From contig NC_036457.1 of NCBI RefSeq assembly GCF_002775205.1, positions 5,410,024 to 5,474,023 on the forward strand: a stretch of DNA of 64,000 bases. The letters are read 5' to 3'. This DNA comes from Xiphophorus maculatus. Lineage: Eukaryota > Chordata > Actinopteri > Cyprinodontiformes > Poeciliidae. Position 1 is the stretch's first letter, and each line of letters begins with the position of its first letter. A program made the position numbers and the translations under genes. Under the pieces are notes generated by a model. It worked only from the letters and a program-made list of their open reading frames with translations. It made no database searches and was not told where the DNA came from. Positions 1 through 12,500 of the stretch are shown one piece after another.

Positions 1-3000
1 AGTCATGAAATGAAGGAGGAGCTCTACGCAAACCTTGTTCGAGTTAATCTGGTGAGACTCGTTGCAACAATATTAAGGTTGTGTCTGTTCAGAAACCATT
101 TTTATTTTATTTTTTTGTTTGTTTTTTTCAGGAGGAACAACAAAAACTGAGGGGAACAATCAGTCAGGCAGATGAGATGATTCAAACTCTGGACGGCTGC
201 ATCAGCGATTTAGAAGCAGGTACACATCAGAACATAACAGCCTGCAATTATTACGCTCCTAACAACATATTGTGAACTCTACTTAAATAATGAGAGTGTA
301 TTTAGTTTTTCACACAGGTTTCCAATTTAGCTTTAGCTTTATTCTACTAAAAATGAAATCTTTTGTATTTCATACATTGAAGTTAGATGGACCGTCAGGG
401 AGAAAACGGCATAAGAAAGGACAGGTTGATGTGTTTTTCCTTTTCATACAGAACTGGATGCAGTTGTGGAAAAAGGCTCAGAAGATAAACTTAGTTTAAA
501 ATCACTACAGGAAGGTAATTTGTGATAAATCTCATCTACTTTACTTGTTGTTTTTTCTAACTTACTTTAACCTAAATAATGAAATTGTGTTTCCTTATAG
601 AAATGTCAAAGGTCACTGAGACTTTGGCTGACCATGAAAGGTGAGTTAAGATTATTTTATTCCTCTTTCCATGTAGCTTCATAAAGATGTAATCATTTTT
701 CACACATATTCAGTTTTAATATTGTTTATTAAGTCTAACAAATAATTTTGCTTTGTTTTAGACAAACATCTGAACTGGATTTGGAGAAAAAGAAGAATTC
801 ATGTGAGCTAACGAAGCTGAAAGCTGAAAAGAGGAAGCTGGAAAACGACATCGACACGCTGAACATGTCCGTTTGTTTTCAGGGGGTTTATGCTTTTGTG
901 TCAGAGAATATTGAAGATTTATTTGTTTTATTTTATCAGGCTGAATGAATGGAGGCTTGAAGAGAAAGACGACAAGAAAGACAACTGTTCAGTTTTCACA
1001 TTCCTCCATAAGACCATGTTCCTGCGCCTGGTGTATGAAAAGACCAATGGTGAGATTTGTTTTAGTTATTTCACAGTCTGAAGCATAAATATTTAAGTAT
1101 TACTATTGTTGGTCTTTAAAAAGGGAGTTATCATTCTCTGTTGAGAAAAATCTGTGATTTAGTTTATTAAAGTTTCACTCTGGATGGGTGTGAGAAAAGA
1201 AAATATGTAAAAGAAATTTGATAAATTGGGGGCCAAAACTCTTAAGTCGAAAGTAGTCATGGGTTAAATTTTTTTTTTAATGAAAAACCAATTATATTGT
1301 CTTTTTTTCAGTGAACTAAATGCACAACATGAATAAAACATTGTCTGACTTCAGCACAAAAATATTTAAAATATTTTGGGCCTATTATTTTTGTATTAGG
1401 TTTTATATATATTATATATATATTTTATATATACACTCTGTAAAAATTATTTAGCTAAATTTAATATAAATCAGCTTCTGGGTAAAAGTTACTGGATGTT
1501 TTTTTGTCTTATTTACTGTCAGATTAAAGTAAAAGCAAACAAATGCTGAATAGCTTCTATTTTTAACATGAATTAAAATTTATTTTATCCATTTGTCCGT
1601 CCCTCTGTCTGGTCATTCATATTTCCTTCCTCTACTTTTCTCTACATTATTTCTATAATTTCTTCTTACTAAAAACATTTTTGTTAGGAAGCTTAATCTA
1701 ATATCTAAATGTTTTTTTTTGCTTTTTTAAGGAAACGATGCTGACAGCAAATCTGAGAGGAAAATAACAAACATCAACTTCAAGTTTAATCTCAGTGGTG
1801 AGAAAATAATCTGTTGCTCTCGTTTATCTTTAGTCTGACCATGATCATGTTTGTTTCTAACTTTAGTACTTTATAAATATTTTTTCTGCCAGATGAGAAG
1901 TCGCAGTGTCACGCTCGTCTAGTTCATAAACTAGTCTCCCAGTTCATTGAGGGAGAGTCTGGCTGGGTGGAGAAATATCCCACCAGTGGGCACGTCCCAA
2001 AGGTTGGTGTGAAAACACACGTTTGTTTTTAAGAGTTACATTCAGCTGTTATAATTCCTGTTTAAACTTTAAAAAGAGACAAAAGTAGGGAAAATCCGCT
2101 TTAGCTCACACTTTTCTGGTTATAAATGATTAGACTGATTAAAATAGGAGCATAAAATGACGTGTATATCCGGAAATTCCGCGCATGCGCACAACGCTGG
2201 CGGACAAAATTTTTTTCCTTTTACATGGACTTCGCTCAGTCCGTTATACCCGCGCTGCCGCGGTTTAACAAAATGAAACCTGGAGATGTAGATATTATTA
2301 GTTTAGTGCAGTGCACCACAGGGAAGGGAAATTAACGCAGAAAAACAACTCAAAACCACTTTTTTTTTTCTCTCTCGCTCTGTTTACACGTCGGCTACGC
2401 TATGCGCAGACTCGTTGCCATAGCAACCGACACCACCACCACCTTATGTTTCGGGATTCAACACCAAAAAGAAACACTCAAGCGTTTTCCGCACAAAGAA
2501 CAGAACATTCAGTTCGTTACAATATTGTGTTTTCAGGCTTGATGTTTATTTTGCGATTATCTATAAGTGAACGCTGCGGTAGACTAACTATCGCTGCTGT
2601 TAGCTAAGCTAACACTGCTTAGCTAAGCACGGAGATGGAGATGGGGGGCAGGGTCTTGTGCGCGAGACGTCACCCGGCAAGGGGTCCATATGTTTAACGA
2701 CAGGTGACATATTTCTCCATATCTCTTGCTACGTTGAATTGAAGCTGCGAGTTGAAGTATTTTGTTTTCCTGCAGCTTCTCCATGACGTCAGCTTGGTGG
2801 TAAGCCGCTGCCGCCTGGTTGGAGAGGAGCTGCGGCTCCTGAAGATGTGGGGAAGTCTTCGCTTTGATATCCTCCACATCAGCTGCTCCCAGACCCAGTA
2901 AGACCCACCTCCATTACCAATGAGCAACATCCATTTAAACCCCCAGTTTTACTTCTAACACCTACATCTATGGATTTTTTTTTTTTTTTTTGTCGGACTA

Positions 3001-3936
3001 CAGAATTTGGCTATATGAAGAATTTTATTCTAAAAAATGGAAATGCTCAGTTTTACTTTATGCCACCTTTTCTGCCTTTGCTATGATGGATGAATGTTTT
3101 GCATCATTTCAAAAGCAAAGTTGTGCTAAGTAATATTCCTAAATTTTAACCAGGTTCCTATACGTTCTGGAAACATTATCATAAACACTATTTTCTGCGT
3201 CTTTCTTCTTGTTCTTCTAGAATCCACATTGTCTTCAGCAGTCTGAAAAAGCTTTCCAAGTTTGACGTCGTCTTCGGTATCAGGTTGACTGACCAGATCT
3301 GCGTCTTCCATGTGCAAAGCTTTAAAAACCTGATCGGAAACACAACGTAAGTGAAGCAGAGATGGAAATCAACAGGTTAAATTCAGTAAACTAGTAAAAT
3401 GATGAAATAATTTATGGAGAAAAATGACGCTGACAAAAAAATTTCAACCTGTGGCTTCAGTTCATTTTCCTTTTTCATCATAATTTTTCATTCCTTGGCT
3501 GGAAAAACAGTTTCCTAGACATTATCCTTCAGAAAACCTCTTGATCAGAACTGATAAAAATGGTTATTGTCTTATCAATTATTTGTTGAGATTTGGTCAT
3601 TCAAATATTTCCGTTAAAGTGCATTTATGTTAAAAAATCTAAAGAAATCAGAGCATTTTTTTAAGATTATTTTCTGCTTTAATCATCTCAACATTGATTC
3701 AGGTTTGTAGAAGTAGGAAAAAACTTAAAATACAAATGATAACCACCCTTGATCTGAGAATTTTTCTGTTGTAAATGTAGCACTGTAACATTTCAAACTG
3801 TCAGAATGTTTAATGTTTAATAATTGTGGTTTATTGTAGGATCCAACAGATTGAGGAAGTTGTGGCTTCGCTCAGTCCAGGAAGGAACCTGTTTACGAGG
3901 ATCATCAGGAAACTTCATGAAACTCTTCTTTCTTAA
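1..3936 (+). CDS. knl1: KNL1 (CASC5) kinetochore scaffold, C-terminal part (5' truncated by window)
   Basis: Eleven coding exons join in one frame: 1-51, 132-219, 452-514, 601-640, 762-866, 940-1049, 1732-1797, 1893-2002, 2776-2897, 3221-3346 and 3840-3936 (stop TAA 3934-3936), giving 325 residues. The first five exons encode a Glu/Lys-rich coiled coil (for example EEQQKLRGTISQADEMIQTL). The last six encode a globular end with the block LVGEELRLLKMWGSL and a later SFKNLIGNT, which match the tandem RWD region of vertebrate KNL1. In the known protein the coiled coil binds ZWINT and the RWD domains bind the MIS12 complex, linking the spindle-checkpoint platform to the kinetochore. The N-terminal MELT repeats lie left of the window. 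All phases agree. The donor after 866 (GTCCGT) is weak, but it is the only junction that keeps the frame. Family assignment is by recognised motifs, not by alignment. Confidence 0.9.
2140..2700. repeat. GC-rich, CpG-containing insert in a KNL1 intron
   Basis: The 773-bp intron between KNL1 exons at 2002 and 2776 is GC-richer than its surroundings. It contains the palindrome GCGCATGCGC (about 2182), a perfect X-box GTTGCCATAGCAAC (about 2414) and the palindrome GTTAGCTAAGCTAAC near 2600. No long open frame looks coding. It may be an old transposon copy or a small CpG island. I could not define its ends. Confidence 0.35.
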
Positions 3937-4035
3937 TATCAAAACGTCTCAGATGGCATTTAAATCCCAGGTCTTTGTAATCAAACGTTGTAAATATTGA
4001 CATGAATGACATAATACTTTTGGCTGAATTTTTAA

Positions 4036-4046
4036 AATAAAATAAA
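4036..4046 (+). terminator. KNL1 polyadenylation signals
   Basis: Two overlapping AATAAA hexamers lie 100 bp after the KNL1 stop codon, so the 3' UTR is probably only about 120-130 bp long. No RNA evidence is available. Confidence 0.6.
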
Positions 4047-4429
4047 GCAAATATAAATATGTTTAGCTTACTTTCTTTATTTTTTCCACATTATCAAATA
4101 AGTCATAACTGTGTGTTTAAGTTTCTTTGAACAAAGTTTCATGCATTGTGTTTAAAAATAATGTAAAAATTTGGGCTTTTCAACACAAGCAGTGAAAACA
4201 TAACATGTATTTTTAACGGTAGCATCTGAAAACTGTCAAATATTATAAATGGTATAAAAATTAAAAACAAAACTTAAAATTTATCCTAATAAAAATTTAG
4301 CTTCATTTAATTTTCCTTAGAGATTATACCTTGTTTCCACTTTCTCTTGTACTCTGAAAACAGTTTTGTAGTTTAGTTAGATGTTGAATATGTAACATAT
4401 ATATTATAACTGCCAAAAAACTCAGAAAT

Positions 4430-4760
4430 TTTTAGATTAATTTCAAAAAATGTTATGGGAAAAAAACAAGAAAATTTGAGTTTGTAAAGTTTAAAACTTG
4501 CTAAAAAGTAACTAAATTTGAGATTGTCAGACATTTTCTCAGAAAAACGTGGAAATTTCTAAGTTTGAGAAGTCTAATATTTGCTTGAAAAACTTTTGAG
4601 ATGACTGTCAGAAAAAACTTTGGAAATTTCTAAGTTTCAAAAGTTTTCAACGTTAAGAAGTTTTCTGAGTTTTAAAAGTGGAACATTTTTATCAGAAATG
4701 GTAACCTTTTTTGACATTTCAAATTAAGAAATGTACAATTTTTCTGATTTTTTTTTTTTT
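4430..4760. repeat. AT-rich tandem-type repeat (AAATTTCT...AGTTTGAAAAGT family), copy 1
   Basis: Diverged units of about 40-60 bp carry AAATTTCTAAGTTT, followed by AAAAGT and a TTTGCT/CTTGCT segment. The same wording recurs at 37480-37850 and 51050-51470, so this is a dispersed family and not a local oddity. Confidence 0.55.
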
Positions 4761-5578
4761 TTTTAGATTTGTAATCAATAATAAATTTTACTTGAATTGT
4801 CTTTTGAAACACTCAGGGACACAACAAATAAGTTAAGAACATAATAAACCAACAAACCATCCGCAACATATTTTGGCAATAGCTTATTCTGCTAATTAAA
4901 TGCTAGTTATTTAACTTTCTAAATTTTTGGTCTATTATAGATCCTATTTGCGTGTTTTCAATGTATTAGAAGGTTACATCAATCTGCTTCTAGTCCAACA
5001 TTTCAATTGTAGCAAAATTAAGGTGATCAGTTGACAATTCTGTACTTTAAAAACTTTGATTAGCAATTAATAATTATGCCACAAAATTCTTTGGGCAAAA
5101 ATATCTGGCCATGTCGGTAAAGAACAATTGACAGGAATAGAATGTTGCTAAAAAAAAAAAAAAGCACAAAAGCAACTAAAACTAAAACTAGTGTCTGAAA
5201 CCAGCTTTGCTGCATTTTTACCTATTAGAAGGTAAAAATGTCTCCTTATATCCTGCCTTGTAATGGAGGCAGGATAAAAATAACTACACATGTTAACATA
5301 TTATTTACGTATTATTTACAGTAAACAATGGAATATTCACTAAGGTTCACAGACCAGGGATTTCCTGGCTAATTTCCTTTGCTGATTCATATTTTGACTT
5401 CTGACCTCTGTTGGCTTCATTTGTGTGTTGTAACTAGATCTGTTATTCAAAATTCATATTTTACACATTTTTGTACTTCCGTTTGGGTTTCTACCATTTC
5501 TAAAAACAGCTGTAGCACTTTAAAAAGAAAGGGGAAAAAAACAAAAAAAAAACTACCAGTCCCAAGGGCACTCCGCCC

Positions 5579-5621
5579 GTTACCTAGCAACCCCCGAAGC
5601 ACTCTGTCGTCACCTAGCAAC
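5579..5621. repeat. Paired X-box-like motifs (locus 1 of 4)
   Basis: GTTACCTAGCAAC at 5579-5591 and GTCACCTAGCAAC at 5609-5621, followed by GAGCTCCTGCAC (compare GAGCTCCAGC at locus 4). In the spacer between KNL1 and the adhesion receptor. Confidence 0.6.
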
Positions 5622-5833
5622 CTGAGCCAGAGCTCCTGCACTTTTGGATAGTTGTTTTTACTGTTGAACTGGAACTAAACCTGACGGAACCGGATAAAGA
5701 AGCATTGAAATGGTATATAACTTTGTATGTATAACTTTGATGTAAACATTGGTTTTATGATTGATTTTTATAGGAAACAGTTGGAGAATTTGCACAACAA
5801 AAATGAGAGAAAAAAAGTTATGGAAGTTTTTCT

Positions 5834-5839
5834 TTTATT
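5834..5839 (-). terminator. Possible polyadenylation signal of the adhesion GPCR
   Basis: AATAAA on the minus strand, about 730 bp after the receptor stop codon at 6570. The interval 5840-6569 has no other gene and would be the 3' UTR. Other hexamers could be used, so this is a weak call. Confidence 0.3.
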
Positions 5840-6569
5840 ATTATTTTCACTTCACTTGAATATGCACAAAGAGACACAGAAAGATTGAAACATACATTTA
5901 TACTAATACATCGCTTAACAATAATCTACATTACATTGTTTAGGATAAAAACAACATTTTATTTAAAAAAATACCATGAATCTTAGCTGCAACTTTCCCC
6001 ATTAAGGTGTCTGATGTTTCATTGCCTTTTCAGAAAATCCAGACAACAATGGAGGACATCAGAAAAGTAAAGGTTTCAAAAGGAGCAGAGGGATTTTTAC
6101 TATAAAAGCATAAATTAAACAAAAACTTTCTACATGTTGTTGGGCTTTAATACAGAGCAGGTTCCTGGTTTTATTCAGTTAAATTCAAAAATACTCTCTT
6201 GATCCCAAAGGGAAATGAAATATTGTTGTAGCTCATTAATTCAGATTTTTCAAATTGTTGTTTTAGGTGGTGATGTCTGTCTTTAGGAAAGATCTCCTGT
6301 AGCGGTCTGTATTACAGAGAATCTGAGAAAGCCTCTGACTGAAGATACTCTGTTTTCCCAAGACAGTCTCATGAAGAGGACGATTAAGATTAACCTGAAA
6401 TCTTTAGAAATGTCTATCTCATCAAAACGTTTTTAACCCTAGTGTATAAAATCAGTATCAGGAGACACAATTACAGTATTTTACATGGTACACGTATAGT
6501 ACACGTATAGTACAGTATAGTACACGTTTTCTACTGGTTCCAGTTTACATTTCTCTGTCCCACCACAGA

Positions 6570-9500
6570 TCACGTGTCTTTTTGTTTGTCAAAACTCACA
6601 TATGGGTTCACAACACACTCCAGTCCGGTTTTAAGAGTACTGACGCTGGTGTTGGTGCTTCCCGAGTTTCCCTTCGCATTGGCGCCGCCTGGTCCGACTC
6701 GGGTTGTCTTGTAGTAGTAGATGAAGAGGAAGAACCCTGGCAGACACAAAGACAGGAGGATTCTCACTAAATAAAAATATTAAGATGATAACGATACCTT
6801 TTATTTATACCCACCTTTTTAAGACAAGTAGGCTAGCTCAGCAGGACTAAAAAAATTGCATTTAATTGTTACAAAATTTGTAAATTGGTAAAGGGAGAAA
6901 TCAGAAAAATATAAGGAAGGACTAAATTGCGTAAAGCTCAGCAATATTTTTTTCCAATTTCTGTTTTTCTTTGAACTCTAACTTGCCAATTCTGATCTTC
7001 CCATGGACAACACAAGCAAACCTTTTTAATTTTGATTTTAATAGAAAAAAAAAGATATTTCCAGATCATTCCCATTTATGCTTCATTGCATAAGTTCCTA
7101 ACTTTATCAGCTTTACTAAATTCATAGCCTTTTATACATTTTTTATGCATTTATTCAGCAGGTAAAAAACAATACAGACCCAACAAACTGTGGTGAAACA
7201 TCAACAAATATTGTCGACATTTCACCATTTTTTATTTTATCCATGCTATCTCTAAAAATCGGAGTAGTTTTGAATCTTTGGTTGTTAAATCCATTTTAAA
7301 TGGAAACATTCAAAGCAAACATGGGTTTCCAATTCAATATTCATTACATCTTCTGTAAATATCACTGCAGTATTAGCAGTGGGAAATACAGCTTCCCCTT
7401 TATGTCTTGATAATGTCTTAAAATGTTATCAAGTCCACAAATACAATTAAAAACTACAGTGGAACATATTAAATGATTTTAGCTGTTTCTTATAGCTTAG
7501 AAAATATTTCTTTTCTAAATTTAAAGATTCTCCACATTTATTTGTGTCATGCAGTTAATTTTCATCATTGTCCAGCAATATATTATTGCTATAATAACAA
7601 TATAGGGTGATAGATATGTGATCAATACCAATAGATAGTACATCTGATATAATATTCAATAATTTCCCTGAACGCCGATCCGATATCACGCAGCATTCTG
7701 GGGGATTTAGGTAAAGGAAAGGCCAAGGCTGGTTGCAACTCACTCACTCGTTCTTTGGTTACCTAGCAACAACTTGTTAAGTAACTTGTGGTTACCTAGC
7801 AACAACCTGTTGAGTAACTGCCACAGCAGCAGTTTAAGTTTTTGCCACTGTGCCTCATAACTGCTTAAATTAAAAACGTTGAGTGGAAACTGTGAATAAA
7901 ACAGGAAAAGTCACACCACCAGTTATGTAATATGTCAAATATTTAAAACAAAAACTAATGAATAATTATTGACTATATATATATATATATATATATATGT
8001 AATTCATATCGACTGATATGACATGCCAGCTGTTTACAAATGAAAATATATCTTTTTTTGTTGCAATGCTCAACATTCTCATTTTAAAGTTAAAATTCAA
8101 CATTGAAGACACATTTTACACCTTTTCTATCATACAAAAATGGCCGACTCTACCATTTTTACGAGTTAAAAATGTTCCATTTCATTTTCTAAACAGAAAT
8201 TAGTGAATACCTTGAAATGAGTTGAGGATTGTGAAAATGTAGGTGGCTATCATCCGGAAGGAGCCGTAGGCGAAGAAGGCGAAGCCCCACGTGACACCCA
8301 GCTGGCAACACAGACCCAGAATGATCACTATTTTCCTGCCGGTTCCTGTTTCCTGTTGGTTCGCTGCTTTGCTTCTCTTGAGACAAAAGAGCCAGGACAA
8401 TGTGATGATGACTGTGGTGAAGGTGAAGAGGAAGACCATCGCATAGTAGCCAACGTTGACGATGTAATGGATGTTATTGTCGTTAATCCAGCACCTGTGA
8501 AAAGTGAGATTAATCAGTTGGACACAATGAAAATGTAAATAAGACTGTATGTCATTCAAAGCTGTTTTTAGTCTCACATCGCCACGTTGTTCTCAGGATT
8601 ATCAGTGTAGATGATCTGTTTCCCATATTTTTTCAGGCTGGCGATAATAATCACCGCTATGCTCGGTAGAACTGGAAAAGCAGTCACGTATAAAAATTAA
8701 GTAGCAAAATTCATCTCCTACAATTGTGTATTTATCTGTTTTACAAATAACCTCAAATTATGACAAAGTGCTTTATAATGACGCTATTGCTTTCCAGAAA
8801 CTTGGATGGATCTTTCAATAAATTTACCAAATACTTTCCACCAACTTTTCTGAAACTTACCAAGTACCTTAATGGGACTTTTATGAAACTTTACAAATAT
8901 TTACCTTAAACTTGCCAGGTACTTATTAGGGCATAGCAAAGTTCTTTTAAAAAAACTTCTTGTGATTCCCTAACCACAATTGAAAAATTTATCCTACCAA
9001 ATTGATTCAGATGGAAAATATTTGGTATTTATCTTTTAATAATGTTTTTTGCTTTCTTTTTGATTTCATAGTAAGTAGAATCACAAAAGTCCATCAAATT
9101 TTTACTCAAAATTCACCAGAAAAGCTGCATCTTATTGATTTATTAAACTAATAAAAGCTCAATACAACAAAGGTTTTCAAAGATAATAAGGAAGAGTAAA
9201 TGACAAAGTAATTTAAAATAGTAATAACTCTGTTTTGGTGAACCTTGACCTCTTTCGACATAACGATTTTGGCCCATTTGATGAAAAGTTTGGAGTTTGC
9301 TCGAATTACCATAAAGGTAACTGGTAAGTTTAATGGCAGATGAAGGAAAGTACCTGGTAAATTTAATCAAAGTTTCATGAAAATATTCAAAATCCATAAA
9401 AGTTCTAGAAAAGCAAAGTACAAAATTTTTAGAAGAGAGCCAGGTAAGTCCTGAGTCGGCTCCAGAAAGTTCAGGCTTTATTATCGCAGGATGAACTCAC

Positions 9501-12500
9501 TCCAGGTGATGACAGAAACTTTGAGTAGGTAGCGCTTTATTGCGATATTTCCTCCTCTGTACAGCTGCAGACAGAGGTGGAAGCCTTGTGCAGCAAACCA
9601 GCTGAAAGTGGTCAACATGGAGTAATGCATCACCGCTGCCATTATCTCACAACCCACATCGCTGTTCAGGTTTGCCACAAAGTGATTGACGACGAAGGTC
9701 AAATTTAGCAGGAACAAGGCGCAAACCAGGTGGATGAGGATCTGTGTGGAAGGACTGGCCTTCGTCTTCCTGTGAGGACAGAATAATTAACAAACAAACA
9801 AAAACAAGTGAGTGGTTATTTAAACTCCAGCTAAACAAGTGTAAATTCCCTCCAAAAGTGGAATAATTAATATTCTCTTGGAAAGGCTGTCCCTTGATGT
9901 CCAAATGTTATGAAAGGGACTCAACAAGTCTTCACTTCACAAACGCTATTACAGGTTTTTAGATAAAATCTGAACCACTTCTGGTCTATAAAAGACTAAA
10001 TGAGAGTTGATTTTTGTTTCATTTGTACTTAATTTGTTTACGTTGTGAATGACTTTCTGATAGTTTGATCTGGACATCAGTCTGACTGAAGTAAATTTGG
10101 TTTTCATGTCGTCACTTCGGCTTTGGACCAGCTGAACAAAGTCTGACTCAGCAACTTTTCTAGGGCTGAATTTGGAGGGTATGAAACTAGCTAGAATTTT
10201 TGTTTTGGCTTTGGATGACATTAAACAGACTAAACTGAGCCAAATTTTCTACTGTCTTGGCTTTGGTTAAATACTGGATCGCTTCAGAGCAACAAAAAAA
10301 AAACTTGTAGCAGAATTTGGACTTTATTTCACTAAATAAACAAAGCCTGACTTTGTGAAACTTAGAGCTGAATTTGCAAGGCACCAGACTAGCAAAAATA
10401 AAAAAATGTGGTTCCCTTTCCTTGTTATTTTTTCACATATTTCCTTTTTTTTCTTTTGTTTGTTTTTTTCCAGTTTTCTTTATGTGATTCATCATCATCA
10501 GCATCTTTGATTTATCTTAATTTGGACAACAAATAAATGGGCTAAACTATATCTAACATTTTACTTCTTGCTTTAGGTTGAACAATGTTATTTTTACTGA
10601 GTTTGGACAACAACAGACAGGACAAACTAAACCAGACTTTTACCGTCATAATTTAAAAATAACTTAACTTTTGTCCATTTTTCAGTCTTATATATTTTCC
10701 ACATTTTCATAGGAAACATAGGTTAAAAAAATCATTTCTTTCTGTCCTGAATAGAGCAATAACATCCAGTGCTTTCAGGGTTATGTTAAAAAATATATTC
10801 TAAATTTTCTTTAACATAACAAATCAAGAAACATTTTTTTCCAGGTGTACACACCAAAAGAAAACAAAAAATGCTTCAATGAGGTTATAACTGAGACTGT
10901 TTCATAAAATTGTTATTGTTGTGTGGTGTTTCACAAAACATTAAACGCTGAAAGAGTGCTTGAAATACATTTTTAAATAATGTAACAAACATTTGTATGT
11001 TTATATTTTTAGTCAGGCATAAAAGAGACAAAAATAATTGCAGTTAAGAAAAATCTAGTAGATTAATATTAAATTTGGTTACGATGGACATTTATCTCCA
11101 GAAAGCCAACAACACAAATTAAATGAAAATTATGGTATAATTTTGTTCGTAAACAGGACAAGAATCTATAACATTACTTTGGAAAAAAATAACATTCTTA
11201 AAACCTTAATAAGAACATATGACATTATTAATTATCTTAAATTGATTGTTTTAATTGCTTTTAATATGTGATGACCCTTTTTGACTTGAATTATTTCAAA
11301 GTTTACTATAAATGCAAAATAATATATGTTAGTTTTTTTTCTTTATAAGATGTAACTGAATACAGAAGCAACCAATAACTAAACATTCCTGAAAACGGGA
11401 CAGACTGATAAAGAAGGAGGTTGGTTATATTTGCATGATGTGCTGCTGCTGCTGTGCATATGGGAGTTTTCCATTGGACTCCAACAACGAAGCCACTATC
11501 CTACATTTCCATGCAGCTGCTGTAAATAAGTCCGACTAGAACTTACTGCAGTGTTTCCTGGCCTGAATGGCCGACTTATTTACATAAACTTTCCGTAAAT
11601 CAACCACAACGAAACAGCAACACCATTCAGCCAAATTCAAGTAATTTGCCAGAATACTCTTATGGAGAAACTGCAGAGATCATTATGGGTAAATATTTAA
11701 GTTTCAGGTGAAAGACAATATGAGGAAATACAAAATGGAGTTTCATTTGTAATTAGATAAATATTACCCAAATGAAAATGGTATATCTGGAAAGCAAATC
11801 GCCCTAATTCTTGGAAATTAAGGTGCTAGCTACCCAGCTAGCAAGCCACTTCAAAATAACAGAAAAGCCCTCTTCTTGGGAAAGTGGAGAAGTTTGTTTT
11901 TATTAATGCATATTCTGCATTTTCATTGTAGATATCTACAAACAAAATTGTTTCTGATTCCTACCTTATCAGGCAGTACATGAAGAGGATTATGCCGAGG
12001 AAGAAAATGGACAAGCCGCAGCCAACCTGCGTGATGATGGTGAGGATGTTCAGGTCAGAGCTGGAGATGGTTTCGTTTATGGGAGTCTGTAAGAAGCAAA
12101 AATCAAACAAACAAACAAACAAACAAACTAAACAGCGTTGCCATTTTGTAGCATGATTTAAAAATGCTACAGGGATGATTTGTGTGATGACAAGAAAAAG
12201 GAGATACTGTGAGGTGAGACGGTAAAGTTCATACAGAAACAACGGAGCGTTTCGGTCCAGATGTTTACGATTGATTGATGAATGATATATAAAATGTAAA
12301 AACGTACCAGTAAGACAGCAAAAAACGTCAAATGCGAACATTGACATCTGATGTTGTTTCCTTCGACTATAGTTTCACATCCTTCAGAAGTCCAGTTGGG
12401 TTTTCCTCCTGCAAGACAGGAACATAGAATAAAAATAGATATTACAAATATAGAATTTTCAATTTGTTAAAGTAGTTTTTTACATTATTTTATCAAACGC

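Larger units (their letters stand above)
4047..5800. other. KNL1-adhesion GPCR intergenic region
   Basis: This spacer between convergent genes is AT-rich with no convincing gene. It holds a degenerate repeat of AAATTTCTAAGTTTGAAAAG-type units (4430-4760), oligo-A/T runs, and a short GC-richer repeat piece with two CCTAGCAAC motifs (5579-5621). Open frames here overlap low-complexity or repeat DNA and show no domain. Confidence 0.6.
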
